From the NCBI GenBank assembly GCA_024704765.1, contig JAKMXF010000299.1, forward strand, positions 310,001 through 374,000: 64,000 nt of DNA. Reading direction: 5' to 3'. A program made the translations under genes and the position numbers. The notes under the pieces are model-generated. The model saw nothing but the letters and a program-made list of their open reading frames with translations, did no database searches and had not been told where the DNA came from. Position 1 is the stretch's first letter, and every line of letters begins with the position of its first letter. The DNA comes from Oopsacas minuta (lineage: Eukaryota > Porifera > Hexactinellida > Lyssacinosida > Leucopsacidae). Below, piece by piece: positions 1 through 10,400 of this stretch.

Positions 1-821
1 TACACGTAGGGTTACAAGCAAACTTTTTCCTACACACAAACTATGAATTAATTCAGTTTGTAACAATTGATCTATAAACTACTCATAATTTTCCAAATTT
101 AATCCTATTAATACTAAATGTTACTCGTGTCCACATCATATTGGTGTAACTTCCCTATGCACATATCAAGTGTCTATATAGTTTTACTTTACAGGAAATT
201 AGCATGAACCTATCTATTACAATCACTATGGAATTAGTTGAAGGAGCCTATGTATATTATTTAGCATTCGGATGCTAAGATATTCAAATTGGGATAGAAC
301 CACAGCTGGTATACCTTCAAGCCATTGTCATTCTGGTTTACAATTGTACATTAATTTGCAGGAGTTAGTTATTTCTCCAAATTTGTAATCAATTAATTGA
401 CACTATTTTTAGTCGATTTGTCTGTATCATATTCCTTGTTAGTTTATCAACAAATATGTCAGTACTTGCTATTTCCCTAAATATCATATTCATCTATAAA
501 TAGTTCCAACACAGCATGAAAGGAACAAAGCAAATAAATTAGCAAATATGCCATTAAGATATTAATTATAGCTCCCTCTCCTGACTGTTATAGGTTATAT
601 CTTGATGGTAGTCCCTCAGAGCTGCAGCCTAGTGTATTGGCTGTGAGTGCATTAGTGCTACACTCAGTACCTTTCCCCACCATCACCCGAAGTTTGAAGT
701 TGAAATAGATACTATACTATAAAACCTGCACTAATATGCAGAGCATATCGTGTGCGTGATATCCCCAATGAAATTTGCATATTTTAACTTTGTCTATTAA
801 TCAAATAATTATCAGTTTTAG
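1..821. other. intergenic/upstream, no gene recognised
   Basis: No reading frame of note and no recognisable RNA gene in 821 bases of AT-rich sequence before the seipin start. It presumably holds the seipin promoter and possibly a 5' leader. An AG directly precedes the seipin ATG at 820-821 and could be a cis- or trans-splice acceptor. Confidence 0.5.
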
Positions 822-2147
822 ATGTTCTACATTGATAGCATAATCTTCTTTTGTATTCGCATATGGATATATTTCTTCATTCTCCCGACCGTGAAAATAC
901 TATTCTATATATTAGAATGTATTATCAATATTTCTAAGAGAATAACATTCTATTTACTTCCACAGCAAACTTTTCCATGTCGTATTTTTGAACGTGTTGA
1001 ATCTATGTATAACTACCTAGTAGGGGGTTATCGTAGGATTGTGGGAGCTATCTCTAACTGGATTCTCTCTGACAGTCCTAAATACATCGTTGCAAGGATA
1101 AAGGAACTAAAAACTCTATTATTTCTAATCGTATTAATGATCTGGTTTTCTAGCTCACTAACTACTGTCCTATTTGGTAATACTTATTTCTATTCTCCCA
1201 ACAAAAAGTTCGATTTTCCATTCTATTTTGACTACACATACCATGGATTACCTCTCACACAAATTGTCCCTTATGCATCTTCTAAAGAGATTATTCAATT
1301 TGAAGGCATCGAGCCTGCTACCATAATCCCACATGCTTTCATTGATCTGCAGGAATTGGACATCAAATTGAGTATCGGAGAATATTATGATGTTTCTATC
1401 AAGTTAGAATTACCGGAGAGTTATGCGAATCGTGATGCTGGTGTGTTTATGTTAAATCTCACTATGTACGCTGAAAACGCTACTCTAATTGCTACAGTTG
1501 GGCGTCCATTGCTTCTGAAATTTAAATCAAACTTTTTTACTTATATTCAAACCTTTGTTTTCTTTCCATTTTACTTTTTGGGTGTCATACAAGAAAAGCA
1601 ACAAATGCATAGCTTAATGTTTGAAAATTTCCAGGAAAATTTCAAACTACAGACTGAATCCATCTATGTATCCGTTTCAAATCCCAAAATCGAAATATAC
1701 GAATCTTCAATGCACTTTTCATTAAAACCACAGGGTCTTAATATGTTAGTACTGAACTGGCCATGGACAGCATGGCTTGTAATGATAACGTTAGTAGTCG
1801 TATCATCAATATTCCTATGTATTCTAATCTCACAAGCTATATTATTCATCTTAATAGATATAGTACATACTCGTTTACCTGAAGTAGCTGATATGCTACC
1901 GAGTAATGACGCCTTAATGCGCTCATTCCCTCCCTTACCTAGATACAGTAATGTTCCCCGTGTGCAAGAGGAATATCATACTATTGACGATGAAGATGCG
2001 AATGGTTTTATTAATATGTCACCGCTAAATATGAATGAAGACGCCATGACTCCACCCATTTCTCCACATGCTCCTGTTTACATCCCGAGGGAACCTGTTA
2101 CAGATACACTTGATTCTGATAATGAACGTTTACGTCAAAGACATTAG
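822..2147 (+). CDS. BSCL2: seipin, ER lipid-droplet assembly protein
   Basis: Seipin is an oligomeric ER membrane protein that organises lipid-droplet formation at ER-droplet contacts. The 441-aa frame has the family layout: a cytosolic N-terminal part with a hydrophobic stretch (about 1-35), a first membrane span near 97-118, a luminal beta-sandwich domain (about 125-300) and a second span near 315-345. A polar C-terminal tail rich in Pro, Asp and Glu follows. Diagnostic luminal sequence includes YSPNKKFDFPFYFDY, the LDIKLSIGEYYDVSIKLELP strand region and the GVFMLNLTMYAENATL strand. The CDS is one exon. The ATG lies immediately after TTTTAG, so a splice acceptor may sit exactly at the start. 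Family assignment is firm; the exact start is less so. Confidence 0.9.
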   Translation: MFYIDSIIFFCIRIWIYFFILPTVKILFYILECIINISKRITFYLLPQQTFPCRIFERVESMYNYLVGGYRRIVGAISNWILSDSPKYIVARIKELKTLLFLIVLMIWFSSSLTTVLFGNTYFYSPNKKFDFPFYFDYTYHGLPLTQIVPYASSKEIIQFEGIEPATIIPHAFIDLQELDIKLSIGEYYDVSIKLELPESYANRDAGVFMLNLTMYAENATLIATVGRPLLLKFKSNFFTYIQTFVFFPFYFLGVIQEKQQMHSLMFENFQENFKLQTESIYVSVSNPKIEIYESSMHFSLKPQGLNMLVLNWPWTAWLVMITLVVVSSIFLCILISQAILFILIDIVHTRLPEVADMLPSNDALMRSFPPLPRYSNVPRVQEEYHTIDDEDANGFINMSPLNMNEDAMTPPISPHAPVYIPREPVTDTLDSDNERLRQRH

Positions 2148-2297
2148 TCACAGCGTTGTATATGTGTATGTGAATTTTAGATTTTAATAGCACGTCTTTG
2201 TACACATGGAATTTTTGATTGAAGATTTGAATATTTGTATCAGAGTTTTATATATCTTGGCTTTTATTTTACTAATTTTACTAATAATTTCTTGCTA

Positions 2298-2629
2298 TAC
2301 AGTGTAACCTACACAAACTCGGCCTGTGGAAACGGTAAACATCTGGAAATTTTGTGAAAAAGTGCGAATTTCTAGTCCCATTCAAATGTACTTCTACAAA
2401 CGGGTAATTTGGCAGAAGGGGGGAACTTGGTAGCATTATTCGGCGTCCCCGTTAACCCGTTTCTAGGGCGTAACTAGCATTGAGGCAGCGGAGGCAACTG
2501 CTTTCTCGCTTTTTCGGACGTTGCCTCATCTCCCTACTGCAATCGCCATTAAATTGTGGCAAATATCCATCCTTGCCTCCTCACTCTAGCATCTCTAGTT
2601 ACGCCCAGCGGTTGTGGAGGTTACATGTA
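2298..2629. mobile_element. TIR element with a second TIR element nested inside, 5' of TELO2
   Basis: The left end (tacagtgtaacctacacaaa) and the inverted right end (reads tacatgtaacctccacaacc on the minus strand) form the terminal repeats of a non-autonomous DNA transposon. Relatives with the same Cs-and-caca-rich ends lie at 5426-5595 and 62840-62990. A second element at 2466-2606 is nested in it, bounded by its own inverted repeats (gggcgtaactag / ctagttacgccc). The pair fills most of the seipin-TELO2 gap and ends about 35 bases before the TELO2 start. It also supplies spurious upstream in-frame ATGs for TELO2. Confidence 0.7.
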
Positions 2630-2663
2630 TTTATTCGATTTTTTATATTATCATCATATCCAA

Positions 2664-5417
2664 ATGAAGATTAGGAAAGAAATGGATATTCTGTTGTTAC
2701 ACAATTCTAATGGTGAATTACAAACACATCTACGCTCTCCTTCCTCTCATGGTATCAAAGATATACCAGAATATTTCCAAAAGCATTTTGAACTATTCAA
2801 AACTCATCAAAAATCATCTGACAATCCAAGTTACATTCAAGCATATAAACACACAATTGAGATTTTACTAATCAATCTAGATGCTGATACACTGCTAGAT
2901 AATAAAATTATAGAATTTCTTACGTTATGTCAACCAGCTCATTTATTTGCTCTCTGTATTCATATTTTGAAAAAGCCTGATAAAACTGTTCTTACTTATC
3001 AGAATTCTCTGACACTACTGCTTTATACTCTACAGCCAACCGAACTCGCGAAAGTTATCACCTCAAATATACATATATGCGGAAATACTCCGATTTCAAA
3101 CCAAATTGCTATTCTAAATCCAATACAGACATCTTTCATACAGAACCTATGTTCTATACCAGATCTTGTTATGAATAAACTTGCTAAAACTCTTGTAATG
3201 GTGGAATCTAATAAAGATTACAAACAATCACCGATTTATCCAGAGAACTTCTATACTCTTATTTCACAAGTAATATTCTGTATTCTAATCAAATCAACGG
3301 ACAATTCTGATATATTTATTCTGTTTTTCGCTTCTCTACTCAATCAAATTTGTTTATTGGGAAATGCGACTATTATTGCTCGATTTATTATTCAATTCGT
3401 GAACCGAAAAGCTTTCGCAAAACTTGATATATTGAAGGCGATAATATCAAAGATCTTACCACGTGGATTAGAAAAACTCTTGGAATCATTACTAACACAA
3501 TATTACACACCTAAATTCGGGAACACATCTATCTTTTCAAAATTTCTACTTGACCCCAGATCTTCTACTCGTGTTAAAACAGTACTAATCGATCGTCTCA
3601 TCATTTCTCGCCAATTTTCCGCGAAACAAAACCTTTTATTACACAACTTAATGCATTATATCTGTAATGAAGCTTCTGAACTGGGCGTTGAAGTACTTGA
3701 GACAGTGCTAACCGCATTCAAGTCAGAATTCTACGTGGATAGAATATCATTAGAACAACATGAATATTTGTGTAGAGTTATAATTCTCTGTGTAAGGTAT
3801 TACACTATAAGATTAGAACCAGACCATGGATATATTATTTTACAAGCTATAAAGGACGGTAATCCTAATAGAAAAGAAGATGAAGTAAGCCAAATTCCTA
3901 AAATATGCTACCCTAAGATTTTTCCTAATTATCCTCTCTTGCTTTTGACACAAAATGCCATTGAAATTCATCTAAAAAATACACGAACTGGTATCAAAAT
4001 TCATGGACAAGTAATAGGTGAAATACTGTGCGCTTGGCTCAATAATGATCCCTCAAACACTCTAAATTTTGGATTACCATCTAATGACCATACTGTTATG
4101 GAATTGAGAAATTTATTGACATCACAACATGAGAAACCTATTGTAACTGAATATGTAGATGTAACCATGGATGATTCTAATTCGTTCAATTTTAATTTGA
4201 TACCAGAACTACAAAAAATGTTTGAGCCTGAAAAACCTAATGAAATCGTATTTTCAGAAACGAATACTATATCAGCTGATGAGATAGATGCACTTATCCT
4301 ACCGAATACTGTAAAACCTGACAAGCCTCGGCCTCTTATAGAGATACTATCTGATAGCGATAATTCTGAGAGTGAAGATTTAAAACCATTTCCTTCTACA
4401 ATCGATACTCCTAGTCAAGATACCAAAAGTTACATAATTGGTATGGAGCCTATACCAGGGCCTTATTCATTGAGAGAATGTGTAGAATGGTTAGGAACTA
4501 ATGTTAAATCTAGTAATGAGGTGGATAATGTAAAGCGAATTGATGCCGCTTTGAATAAAGTAGAATCTTTTATAAGAGCATCTCCACATGATCTCAAGAT
4601 TTGGACTGGGAAGTTAGCTGAAATATTTTTGAATATCTCAAACGAATATTCAATAAAAGACATGCATATCCTGCGTTTAAATTCACTTGTCGCACTGTGT
4701 GTATGCAATCCTGTGGAAACTGCTAAATATCTTACTGCGGAATTCTACACTTTACATATTGTTATGCACGCGCGTTTTGATATTCTCGTCTCAATTGAAC
4801 GTGCTGCAGGTGAGCTTGCTAACATAAGTGAAAGCAAGACAACACACACACATTTTAAGATCCCTCTCACGAAATATCAACAGACCAAAAAGCAACCAAA
4901 AGTATGGGAAGATATTATCAAAGAGCGACTCAAATTAAAAACACGAATTATCTCATCTGCACGGAAGCAAGCTAAAATAACTGAGAATGTTTTCGGTGAC
5001 GTAGTTGGATATTTTTTCTATCCTCTCTTGTATAACTTTGATAAATCACTTGCTACTATGAATTTTTTCGGTGATGACGTTTGGCTATTTTGTGCTCTAC
5101 TTAAGACTATCGGAAGCTTGATTATATATGCTCAGGGGACAATCGCACTTAGAAAAATGACTTCTGCACTTTTCGAGTTTTTAATCGCTATTAAAACAGT
5201 AGGAAATTCTCTGGTTAAACAAGGTATGTGTTTTTGTATTCTCTGTATACTCGAAGTTACTCCTGCGTATTATATACTACCAGATCTATCTCCAGAGATG
5301 GAGGAATTGACTGAATACCTACAAGATATTTTCTTGAAAGATGCAGACCAGATAACGTTAAGGATGAGTAATGATACTCTCCATCAGATTAGTTTATTGT
5401 ATAAACAGGTCTATTGA
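2664..5417 (+). CDS. TELO2: TELO2/Tel2, TTT-complex subunit
   Basis: TELO2 works with TTI1 and TTI2 and Hsp90 to mature the PIKK kinases (mTOR, ATM, ATR, DNA-PK, SMG1). The protein is an alpha-solenoid of about 917 aa from this start, against about 840 in vertebrates. The C-terminal half is clearest: a region beginning SLRECVEWLGTN, then AKYLTAEFYTLHIVMHARFDIL, then VWEDIIKERLKLKTRIIS, GDVVGYFFYPLLYNFDKSLA and FFGDDVWLFCALLKTIGSL. All align in order with the vertebrate protein. An acidic low-complexity linker (about 560-620) separates the halves. The frame is open 36 codons further upstream to 2556, but that part lies in transposon sequence, so I start at 2664 (MKIRKEMDILLL). An ATG at 2682 is the alternative. 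Single exon. Confidence 0.85.
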   Translation: MKIRKEMDILLLHNSNGELQTHLRSPSSHGIKDIPEYFQKHFELFKTHQKSSDNPSYIQAYKHTIEILLINLDADTLLDNKIIEFLTLCQPAHLFALCIHILKKPDKTVLTYQNSLTLLLYTLQPTELAKVITSNIHICGNTPISNQIAILNPIQTSFIQNLCSIPDLVMNKLAKTLVMVESNKDYKQSPIYPENFYTLISQVIFCILIKSTDNSDIFILFFASLLNQICLLGNATIIARFIIQFVNRKAFAKLDILKAIISKILPRGLEKLLESLLTQYYTPKFGNTSIFSKFLLDPRSSTRVKTVLIDRLIISRQFSAKQNLLLHNLMHYICNEASELGVEVLETVLTAFKSEFYVDRISLEQHEYLCRVIILCVRYYTIRLEPDHGYIILQAIKDGNPNRKEDEVSQIPKICYPKIFPNYPLLLLTQNAIEIHLKNTRTGIKIHGQVIGEILCAWLNNDPSNTLNFGLPSNDHTVMELRNLLTSQHEKPIVTEYVDVTMDDSNSFNFNLIPELQKMFEPEKPNEIVFSETNTISADEIDALILPNTVKPDKPRPLIEILSDSDNSESEDLKPFPSTIDTPSQDTKSYIIGMEPIPGPYSLRECVEWLGTNVKSSNEVDNVKRIDAALNKVESFIRASPHDLKIWTGKLAEIFLNISNEYSIKDMHILRLNSLVALCVCNPVETAKYLTAEFYTLHIVMHARFDILVSIERAAGELANISESKTTHTHFKIPLTKYQQTKKQPKVWEDIIKERLKLKTRIISSARKQAKITENVFGDVVGYFFYPLLYNFDKSLATMNFFGDDVWLFCALLKTIGSLIIYAQGTIALRKMTSALFEFLIAIKTVGNSLVKQGMCFCILCILEVTPAYYILPDLSPEMEELTEYLQDIFLKDADQITLRMSNDTLHQISLLYKQVY

Positions 5418-5425
5418 TTGAATCT

Positions 5426-5595
5426 TACAGTATAGCCTCCACAAACGGGGTGTTAGGGACGCTGAATAAGGCTACCCCGTTTCCTTGTTTCTGCCTAATT
5501 CTCCGTTTGTGAAAGTTCATTTATATGAGCCTATGAATTCGATTTATTTTTCACTTCGTATCCAGAAGTTTTCCGTATCCACAGGCCCCGTTATT
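5426..5595. mobile_element. short TIR element, same family as 2298-2629
   Basis: Begins tacagtatagcctccacaaa and ends in ccacaggccccgtt. These are the same end motifs, in opposite orientation, as the element upstream of TELO2 and the one at 62840-62990. It fills the TELO2-TAF1A gap. Copy boundaries are approximate. Confidence 0.6.
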
Positions 5596-5690
5596 TCAAT
5601 TTATATCAATAAATATGCAGAAATATTATTTTTGTTCGATTTACTCGTTGAAACTTTTATTTAATAATTTATCATTAGTGGCTTATTTCG

Positions 5691-7232
5691 ATGATTCGAC
5701 GCTATGAAACAAGTCATGATTACCCTTCATTTCACTCTAATGAACACACAGTATCACTTGCTCTTGTCGGGGAAATAAAACAAGCTCTACTCAACCACAA
5801 CTTCAAATTCATCCTAGATGCAACTGCCTATCTGCTAATATTATTCACTTCAGCTCGTGAATTGGTTCGTTCATGTGTACTTCTATCCAGCACATATAAC
5901 CACCTTCCCAAGAACATAGTAGAAATGATATTGGCTAGAATTGAACGGAAATCAATGCTAATCGAGTCACCAGTATTAATCCCGCTATCAATTGAACGTA
6001 CTATGTATTTCCTGGACACTCAATCTTGGAATAAAGCAGGTAATTGTGCTATCACACATTTAGATAAAAGTCTCAAACATAATCCCCTATTGAAAACTTA
6101 TGCTGGACTAACACATTACATTCTATGGCAAAAAGATAAATTATACGATGCTGAATCGACAAGAAAGGGTATGAAAATTGGTAAATCAAACACTCATCAA
6201 CAACGAATAAAAGATATACTAAAATATTTGGATGACATTTATGCTAACAAGGGAGTATGGGATATTCCATTACATTTGCATATGAAGTTATTAATTGAAG
6301 AGAGAAATGATATACAGAGTGCATTGAATATCGCTAAGCAAAATTTGGACAGTAATAAAGGAGACCTAAATGCATTAGTAACATTAGCGATTTTCTACAT
6401 AGATTTCAATGAATCAGATTTCTATAACAGAGATGAATTGATTAGTATTCTAACTAGAATACACTACATCGATCCTTCGAACTATTTGATGATAAGTCTA
6501 TGTCAGGAAACTGGGATTAGTGAAGAGAATTCTAACTTTATTGTTTCCATAGCAATGGAATTTCTTGACTATCCTTGTAATAAAGATGAACATCTAATGT
6601 GGGAATGTTTATACGGTGCTCTTACTGAATTGAGTAATTCTGTGTTTGAGAAAGTTTTAGCTGAAGAATGGGCAGATAGGAGATCATGGTGGATACCACT
6701 ACATTTTGATATAGATAATCTAATTCAAACTTTCACGATTAATTTAGTGTTATCTTGCTATAAGGCCTTAGTACTTAACACGCTGAATTGGGGCGGTACT
6801 AATCCATATACATTAAAAGCTAAGATGCTTCTCGATCAGCTGACAGATGTGGATTATAATTTAGAGTGTATTTCTAAATTGGTTACATTAGTAGTAGGTG
6901 AATTTATCCCAGAAGAGAAAAGTGATGATTGTATTATGTTAGATTTCTCGAAAGATCTCACGGATGAATCTGAGGAGATAGGGATAACAGATGACGTGGA
7001 ATTGATACCTGTACCTCTCGCGAAAAAGACCAAGTTCTTCCAGCAAGAGGATCTAGCTGCGTATTGCTATATATCAGATCAGTGTTTGGTAAAACAGGAG
7101 ATAGAACGATTATTCTATTTAAGGAGGTATAAAGCTATGGGGCCTCCTAACAACGAGACTGAACCAATGGAATCTGATAATGAATGTTCTCATTTAAGTT
7201 TAGATAATAATGGTTCTGATAGTAGTCAGTAA
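5691..7232 (+). CDS. TAF1A: TAF1A, SL1/TIF-IB subunit of RNA polymerase I
   Basis: TAF1A (TAFI48) is a TBP-associated factor of the SL1 complex that sets the rDNA promoter for RNA polymerase I in the nucleolus. The 513-aa helical protein carries the two best family landmarks: a GVWDIPLHLHMKLL segment, matching GVWDPFVKSYVEML in human, and EEWADRRSWWIPLHF, matching EEWNSRKNWWPGFHF. They are in the same order and spacing. Human TAF1A is 450 aa; the extra length is a C-terminal acidic tail. The ATG at 5691 is preceded by ttatttcg. Single exon, 273 bases after TELO2. Confidence 0.8.
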   Translation: MIRRYETSHDYPSFHSNEHTVSLALVGEIKQALLNHNFKFILDATAYLLILFTSARELVRSCVLLSSTYNHLPKNIVEMILARIERKSMLIESPVLIPLSIERTMYFLDTQSWNKAGNCAITHLDKSLKHNPLLKTYAGLTHYILWQKDKLYDAESTRKGMKIGKSNTHQQRIKDILKYLDDIYANKGVWDIPLHLHMKLLIEERNDIQSALNIAKQNLDSNKGDLNALVTLAIFYIDFNESDFYNRDELISILTRIHYIDPSNYLMISLCQETGISEENSNFIVSIAMEFLDYPCNKDEHLMWECLYGALTELSNSVFEKVLAEEWADRRSWWIPLHFDIDNLIQTFTINLVLSCYKALVLNTLNWGGTNPYTLKAKMLLDQLTDVDYNLECISKLVTLVVGEFIPEEKSDDCIMLDFSKDLTDESEEIGITDDVELIPVPLAKKTKFFQQEDLAAYCYISDQCLVKQEIERLFYLRRYKAMGPPNNETEPMESDNECSHLSLDNNGSDSSQ

Positions 7233-7321
7233 TAAACAGTTTTATACAATTTTCGATGGTATTTTCATTGGAAAATTAAGGTAATTAACTTGAATATTAG
7301 TTTGTATGTTTGTTTATCATA

Positions 7322-7460
7322 TACTATTAACTCCATTATAACGAGCACGGATGTATCGAAGTCTAAGATTGTACAAATATGGTCCTAAACGATTACACTT
7401 TTATACCGAAGTAATTATCGTGGTCTCTTAAGCTTCGATATAACGGGAATAGGCTGTGTA
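7322..7460. mobile_element. pogo-like MITE family 1, copy a (degenerate)
   Basis: Recognised by its ends (tactattaactccattataacg and cttcgatataacgggaatag) and the interior motif attgtacaaatatggtc, all shared with copies at 21936, 28261, 35171, 39529, 43909 and 61960. Non-coding, in the TAF1A-NLR gap. Confidence 0.65.
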
Positions 7461-7497
7461 TTACAAATACTTTTTGTATATTTTAAAGATTAGATAA

Positions 7498-10400
7498 ATG
7501 TCTCAATCCTACAAAGATACTATCATTGAAGTATGGCATTTATTGAGTCGTACATACCTCTATATGAACGCTAAGATAAAGATTCACCTCAGATCAAAGT
7601 ACGCATACAATCTTCGTGATACATACTCTCAATTAACTATCATAGAGAATACTTTACCTAACATGCAGATTCACCCTCTGAAGAGTATGACGTATGCTCA
7701 CTCGATTCTAGATAGGACAAATAAACAGATATTTCCTTTAGAGGAAAATTTATTGAGTACACCTGGCCAGCTGTTCCTGGCTATTGGGCAGATCGGTACA
7801 GGGAAAACTTGGCTTGCACGTCATATAAGTACCTTATGGGCTAATGACCTGATTAATGAAGGCAAAAATATTTTGATATACATTGACTGTGAACTTCCTG
7901 AAGTAAAATCTGCTAAAGATATTCAGACTTGCATATCTTCATTGCGCACGAAAGGTACAAATTTTGTGGATTATTTTGAGCATTTATTCGTGAAAGATGG
8001 TCAAAATCTCATATTTATAATAGATGCATATGACGTATTGCTACGTTATGTTCCTAATAGCCCTCTACACGAACTTGTTAGAAGGAAGATCTTATCAAAA
8101 TCTTCTATTTTGATACTCTCTCGACCTTGTGTGCACTTCTATAACGAAATGAATACAACTTATTTGAACTATACCAAGCTTGAAGTTCTTGGTTTTTCTA
8201 GCAAAATTTGCAATGAATATTTTACCAAATCCTCAATTAAATTGCTAGAAGGATCACAAGCTGTTTTTGTATTTTTAAACATATTTCCTGATCTCAGACA
8301 ATTCGCAAGGTTCCCTCTCATAGCATTCTCTATTATAAAATTAGTTAGTATTGAGAATCTAGAACAATTCGTATCTGTTGATTACATAATGAAACATATT
8401 TGTGTGATAATTATCAACCAACAGCTTAGCCATTATTTAACCGGTGATATCAAATCTCAATACTTGAATATTGTAAGTTTAAATAGCGTATCGAGAAGTA
8501 AATTCCATTCTCTGGGGCATTTATACAAAACTGCTTATCAAGGATTACTCGACTCGTTCAATACAGTACAACAAGATATTCCAACGTTTCATGAAGGGTT
8601 TGCACCGGATGGCATGGGTATTTATTGTACTAATTTCATACAAGTTAATAGCGAATGGAAGCCTCGGTACACGTTTATTAACTTGATAACACAGGAGTTT
8701 CTCGCTGCTTTATACACCAAAGGAAATTTGAAGTCAGGCCAGGAAGAAAGCTATGAAAAAACATTACCGATCTTGCAAAAGAAAACCATTCCCCACTTCA
8801 TGATTCTTGGGTGTAGTAAAGAGTTATTATTAAACGAAGAAGGCAAAGATATTTTCCATTTCTATTTACCTCAACTCAATAATTCCCTCACAATATACGC
8901 TCTATTGCTCAACATTATTATTGAATGCGGGTTTGTACACTATCAGAAAATCAGTGCTACCTTATTATTCCCTTCAAATACAATTGAATTATTAGATTAT
9001 CCAATGGAAGGATGGATATTGAGAGGTGTATCATATTTCCTCAACAAGATTTCGAATTTTACTTCTTTGACCTTTTCAAATTGTTCCATTACAGACCAAA
9101 TTTTGTACTTTTTGATTACAAACATGAATATTAATTCAAACATAACTTTTGTTAATTTACAAGGTAACAAACTCACAGATTCTTCAATCCCGATTATCCG
9201 TAACTCATTTCGTCATATTCTATCTTCTCTACGTAAACTTGACTTAAGTAATAATTCTATAGACGCGAGCCAGGTTATATCTCTCGAATCAGATTTCCCT
9301 CAAATCGAGTTTATCTCACACCAAACTATTCCTCAAGAAATACTCAGTCGAGGAGAAGAATTTGTTTATCAGTACCAACTAGCTTGTAACGAAGGCAGTC
9401 AACAGATTAAGTTCTTTCGTCTTATGGTAGTTGGTTCTGAGGGTGTAGGTAAAACTAGCTTGTTAAAAGCCTTGAGAAATCAACCGTTTGAAGGGAAAGA
9501 AGTTTCTACTGATTTTATAGAAAAAACTGATATTACTATTACGGAATTGAGTAATGACTGGAGTCAGAATCTGAGTTTTAAAGAAAGGCTCAAAGAAACA
9601 CGAGATGATATTTTAGCTCATATAACTGTCAAACGTGTCAAATCACTCACAAACCTGTCAAATTTGGCAGATAATACAAATCTCAGTGAATTGATACTTC
9701 AACCTGAGAGTAACACTGATCTTGATACCGGCCAGATTGATGAAAATACTAACTTAAATTTTACAAAATCTGAGCCAGATTTAGTGCTAGAAAATGATAA
9801 AATTCCAGAAGAAACAAAATTGGAATCTCCTACTATAGAATCTCAACCAGAGGAGATTGATACTCCAACAGTTGAAATTGAACCTGAAATACCTGAAATA
9901 AAAATAGATACGAATGATCCAAATGAAGAAATCTCAAAAATTGATCCTCCCTTTGTTTCCTCCAGCATGCACTTATCAAATTTACCACTTAAAAATATAC
10001 AAGAACACTGGAGTAATCAACGTACTATACTACCAATAGAGTTCTTCACTGTTTGGGACTTAGCTGGACAATCCTATTTCTTCTGTATGCACTCCCTATT
10101 CCTGACCCCCAGGGCTGTATACTTAATGCCAGTCGATTTATCAGTTAACCTAAAAGAGCCTGTGTTACAGAGAAAGAGGGAAACGGGCAGATTAGACAGA
10201 CGTGAAATAAAAGGTAAAGTAACACATCTTGACATTATACAATACTGGATAATGACAATATATTCTGTGGCTAAATCTACTTCAACTGAGGTATATGAAT
10301 GTAAATCTCGTATTATTATTGTATTCACAAAAGCTGATCTAGCAGATGACCCTGTAGAGAAAGCTGCAGCTGATTACAAGTTAATTACAGACTCGCTATC

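Noticed and set aside
600-690. Possible structured RNA upstream of seipin
   Set aside because: Some base-pairing is possible, but no tRNA or snRNA boxes could be identified.
2556-2663. N-terminal 36-codon extension of TELO2
   Set aside because: It is translated from a transposon end (inverted repeats 2298-2629) and resembles no TELO2 N-terminus.
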